A stretch of 13,489 bases of DNA from Actinomycetota bacterium (GTDB lineage: Bacteria > Actinomycetota > Actinomycetes > Streptosporangiales > Streptosporangiaceae): NCBI GenBank assembly GCA_003168295.1, contig PMST01000629.1, positions 5,892 to 19,380 of the forward strand, in the 5' to 3' direction. Below are positions 12,218 through 13,489 of this stretch, piece after piece. Below the pieces are notes generated by a model. It was not told the origin of the DNA and ran no database searches. It was given only the letters and a program-made list of their open reading frames with translations. Numbering within the stretch: the first letter of the stretch is position 1; the number at the start of each line of letters is the position of its first letter. A program made the translations under genes and the position numbers.

Positions 12218-12268
12218 GGCCGAGGGGTTGTTCCGAATACGAAGGGTGGCCGAGGGGATTGTGCCGAA
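12218..12268. repeat. imperfect direct repeat, 30-bp period
   Basis: GGCCGAGGGGTTGTTCCGAA (12218-12237) recurs at 12248-12268 with one inserted A and one substitution (GGCCGAGGGG, ATTGTGCCGAA). It lies between the two operator families in the divergent region. The repeat could be a binding site for an activator or a small duplication. Confidence 0.5.
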
Positions 12269-12274
12269 ATTTTT

Positions 12275-12333
12275 CTAAACGGTTAGTTTAGAATTTAGAG
12301 CGCAGGCCGCCGCTTTGTCAACTAACCGTTTAG
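12275..12333. promoter_or_regulatory. paired TetR-type operators CTAAnCGnTTAG
   Basis: CTAAACGGTTAGTT (12275-12288) and AACTAACCGTTTAG (12320-12333) are perfect 14-bp reverse complements, and the 12-bp core of each is nearly palindromic itself (CTAAAC/GGTTAG). A -10-like TAGAAT lies between them at 12289-12294. The second copy ends 17 bases before the TetR start, so binding would block its transcription or translation. Autorepression by the adjacent TetR protein is the simplest reading. Confidence 0.6.
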
Positions 12334-12350
12334 GAAATATGCTGGGATGT

Positions 12351-12929
12351 ATGGCCCGCTACGACGCCCAAGGCACCCGCCGTCGCCTGCTGGACGCGGC
12401 TTACGCCGAGTTCGCCCAGTACGGGATCGCCGGAGCGCGCGTCGAGCGGATAGGGGAAGCGGCCGATTCGAACAAGGCGCAGATTTACCACTACTTCGGC
12501 GGCAAGACCCAGCTGTTCGAGGCGGTATGCGAGCAGGCGATCCTGCAGATGGAAGCCGAGGTGCCCTTCGACCCCTACGACCTGCCGGGCTACGCCGCCC
12601 GCCTGGTACGCCTGCACGAACGCCGGCCCGAGATCATGCGCCTGTGCACCTGGCAGCGCCTGGAACGCACCGACGGCGAGCCGAGCGAGGCCGGCGTCGC
12701 CTTCGCCCGCGCCCAGATCGACGCGATCGCCCAGGCCCAGAAAACCGGCGACCTGCCGGCCCACTTCCACCCGGGCTTCCTGCTTGGCCTCGTCCTGCAC
12801 CTGGCCACCGGCTGGGTCTCGGTCAGCCCCGAATTCGAGACCGCCATCGACGTCCCCGACCCCGAAGAACGCGCCCGCCACGTCGAGAACGCCATCCGCG
12901 CGCTGCTCAGCCAGCCCGCCCCGGCATGA
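12351..12929 (+). CDS. TetR family transcriptional regulator, divergent from the cupin cassette
   Basis: This 192-residue regulator has an N-terminal TetR helix-turn-helix. TRRRLLDAAYAEFAQYG (9-25) is helix 1, and RVERIGEAADSNKAQIYHYF (30-49) is the HTH, followed by GGKTQLFEAV. The remainder (about 60-190) is an all-helical ligand-binding and dimerisation domain of the type common in actinobacteria. I prefer ATG 12351 (MARYDAQGTRRR) as the normal family start. An ATG at 12339 is in frame but sits only two or three bases after AGGAAA, and a TTG at 12315 lies upstream of the second operator. It is divergent from the cupin-hydrolase-MBL-ABM genes and flanked by palindromic operators, so autoregulation and control of the cassette by a small inducer are likely. 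Confidence 0.93.
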   Translation: MARYDAQGTRRRLLDAAYAEFAQYGIAGARVERIGEAADSNKAQIYHYFGGKTQLFEAVCEQAILQMEAEVPFDPYDLPGYAARLVRLHERRPEIMRLCTWQRLERTDGEPSEAGVAFARAQIDAIAQAQKTGDLPAHFHPGFLLGLVLHLATGWVSVSPEFETAIDVPDPEERARHVENAIRALLSQPAPA

Positions 12930-12943
12930 ACGCGTCTGCGGTC

Positions 12944-12971
12944 CCGGCGGGCGTTTTCGTGCTCGCGCCGG
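12944..12971. terminator. weak hairpin between convergent TetR genes
   Basis: CCGGCG (12944-12949) and CGCCGG (12966-12971) pair around a 16-base loop in the 53-base gap between the two convergent TetR genes. A short TTTGG follows. Position supports a bidirectional terminator, but the stem is short. Confidence 0.25.
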
Positions 12972-12982
12972 TTTGGTCCTGA

Positions 12983-13489
12983 TCAGCTGGGTGCTGTGAC
13001 CGCAGGCTGCTGAAGCAGCAGCAGGCCGTGCAGGATCTTCATGACCTGGTCGTGAATCTGGTCGGGCTTGAGCCGGTCGGTGGGGTGATACCAGCGGGCG
13101 ATCGAGGTCAGCGCGCTGTTGAGCAGGTTGACCGCGATGGGAATGTCGATGTCGGGGCGGACGAGTCCCTCGTCTACTCCCTGCCGGAGCAGCTGTTCCG
13201 CGGAGCGGTTCACCTGCCGGGCCCAGGACTGGTAGCTGCGCAGTCCCTGGGCTGAGAGCTGGTGCTGGTCGGCCATGAGTACCAGGTAGTAGGCCCGGTA
13301 GCGGGCGGCCGAGGTCACGTGCAGGCGGACGTAGGCCTCAAGTTTGTCACCCGCGCTCGCAGTGCTCTCGACGATCTGCTCGATACCCTCGCGCAGCGGG
13401 TAAATGGCCTGCTCGACAATGGTTTCCAGCAGGCGCTGCTTAGACGAGACGTACTGGTAGACCGTCGGCTTGCTGACGCCCGCCTCGGC
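12983..13489 (-). CDS. TetR family transcriptional regulator, N-terminus cut by window edge
   Basis: The - strand frame is open from the window edge (13489) to a TGA at 12985-12983, giving 168 residues without a start. The visible N-terminal part begins inside the helix-turn-helix, AEAGVSKPTVYQYVSSKQRL, which is the recognition helix with the usual TVYxYxxSK signature. The helical effector domain follows and ends in ARWYHPTDRLKPDQIHDQVMKILHGLLLL. The 'WYxP...L....I......L.GL' ending recalls the C-terminal domain of KstR2/FadR-like lipid or acyl-CoA responsive TetR regulators, but this is only a resemblance. About 30 N-terminal residues are missing. It is convergent with the other TetR gene, and its own promoter and targets lie outside the window. 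Confidence 0.9.
   Translation of the reverse strand, partial: AEAGVSKPTVYQYVSSKQRLLETIVEQAIYPLREGIEQIVESTASAGDKLEAYVRLHVTSAARYRAYYLVLMADQHQLSAQGLRSYQSWARQVNRSAEQLLRQGVDEGLVRPDIDIPIAVNLLNSALTSIARWYHPTDRLKPDQIHDQVMKILHGLLLLQQPAVTAPS

Noticed and set aside
12256..12340. Considered as a CRISPR-like or attachment-site repeat array
   Set aside because: There are only two inverted copies, with no regular direct-repeat/spacer structure and no integrase or cas gene nearby.

Overview
The window is GC-rich actinobacterial DNA. The signs are codon positions dominated by G/C, frequent GTG starts, 4-base GTGA stop/start overlaps, and actinobacterial families: a DUF5995 protein, a mycothiol-dependent maleylpyruvate-isomerase-like fragment, and several TetR and NarL regulators. 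I see no tRNA, rRNA, transposase, integrase or CRISPR array. The genus cannot be fixed from sequence alone.

Region A (1-3407, + strand) is the 3' part of what looks like an aromatic-compound operon. It holds the last codons of an upstream gene whose C-terminus resembles a ring-hydroxylating dioxygenase beta subunit. A small conserved protein follows, then a BphB/HcaB-type cis-dihydrodiol dehydrogenase, a 315-residue unrecognised protein with a CxxC motif, and a pyruvoyl-type phosphatidylserine-decarboxylase-like protein close to fungal PsiD tryptophan decarboxylases.

Region B (3430-7104) is a signal-transduction locus. A NarL/LuxR response regulator (- strand) is divergent from three + strand membrane genes: a sensor-only membrane protein, a kinase-like protein with the same membrane module but no phosphoacceptor His and a degraded ATP site, and a normal histidine kinase. 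The divergent intergenic region carries an 18-bp direct repeat and a perfect 14-bp palindrome, both plausible regulator sites.

Region C (7105-9571) has two small intact genes among gene remains. The intact ones are an ABM-like small protein, whose ribosome binding site points to an ATC start, and a DUF5995 protein that may be leaderless. The remains are a SnoaL-like fragment, a maleylpyruvate-isomerase-like protein lacking its N-terminal half, and the last codons of a long-chain acyl-CoA synthetase. Between 7732 and 8000 lie two perfect inverted repeats but no convincing gene.

Region D (9572-12929) is a - strand gene set (cupin, alpha/beta hydrolase, MBL-fold hydrolase, ABM monooxygenase) divergent from a TetR regulator. 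The 235-bp divergent region holds two unrelated operator families and an imperfect tandem repeat. It looks like a self-regulated catabolic or detoxification cassette whose substrate I cannot name. A second TetR gene (12983-13489, - strand) runs off the window edge.

The least ordinary items are the degenerate-kinase/sensor-only pair in region B and the pairing of a PsiD-like pyruvoyl decarboxylase with a dihydrodiol dehydrogenase operon in region A.
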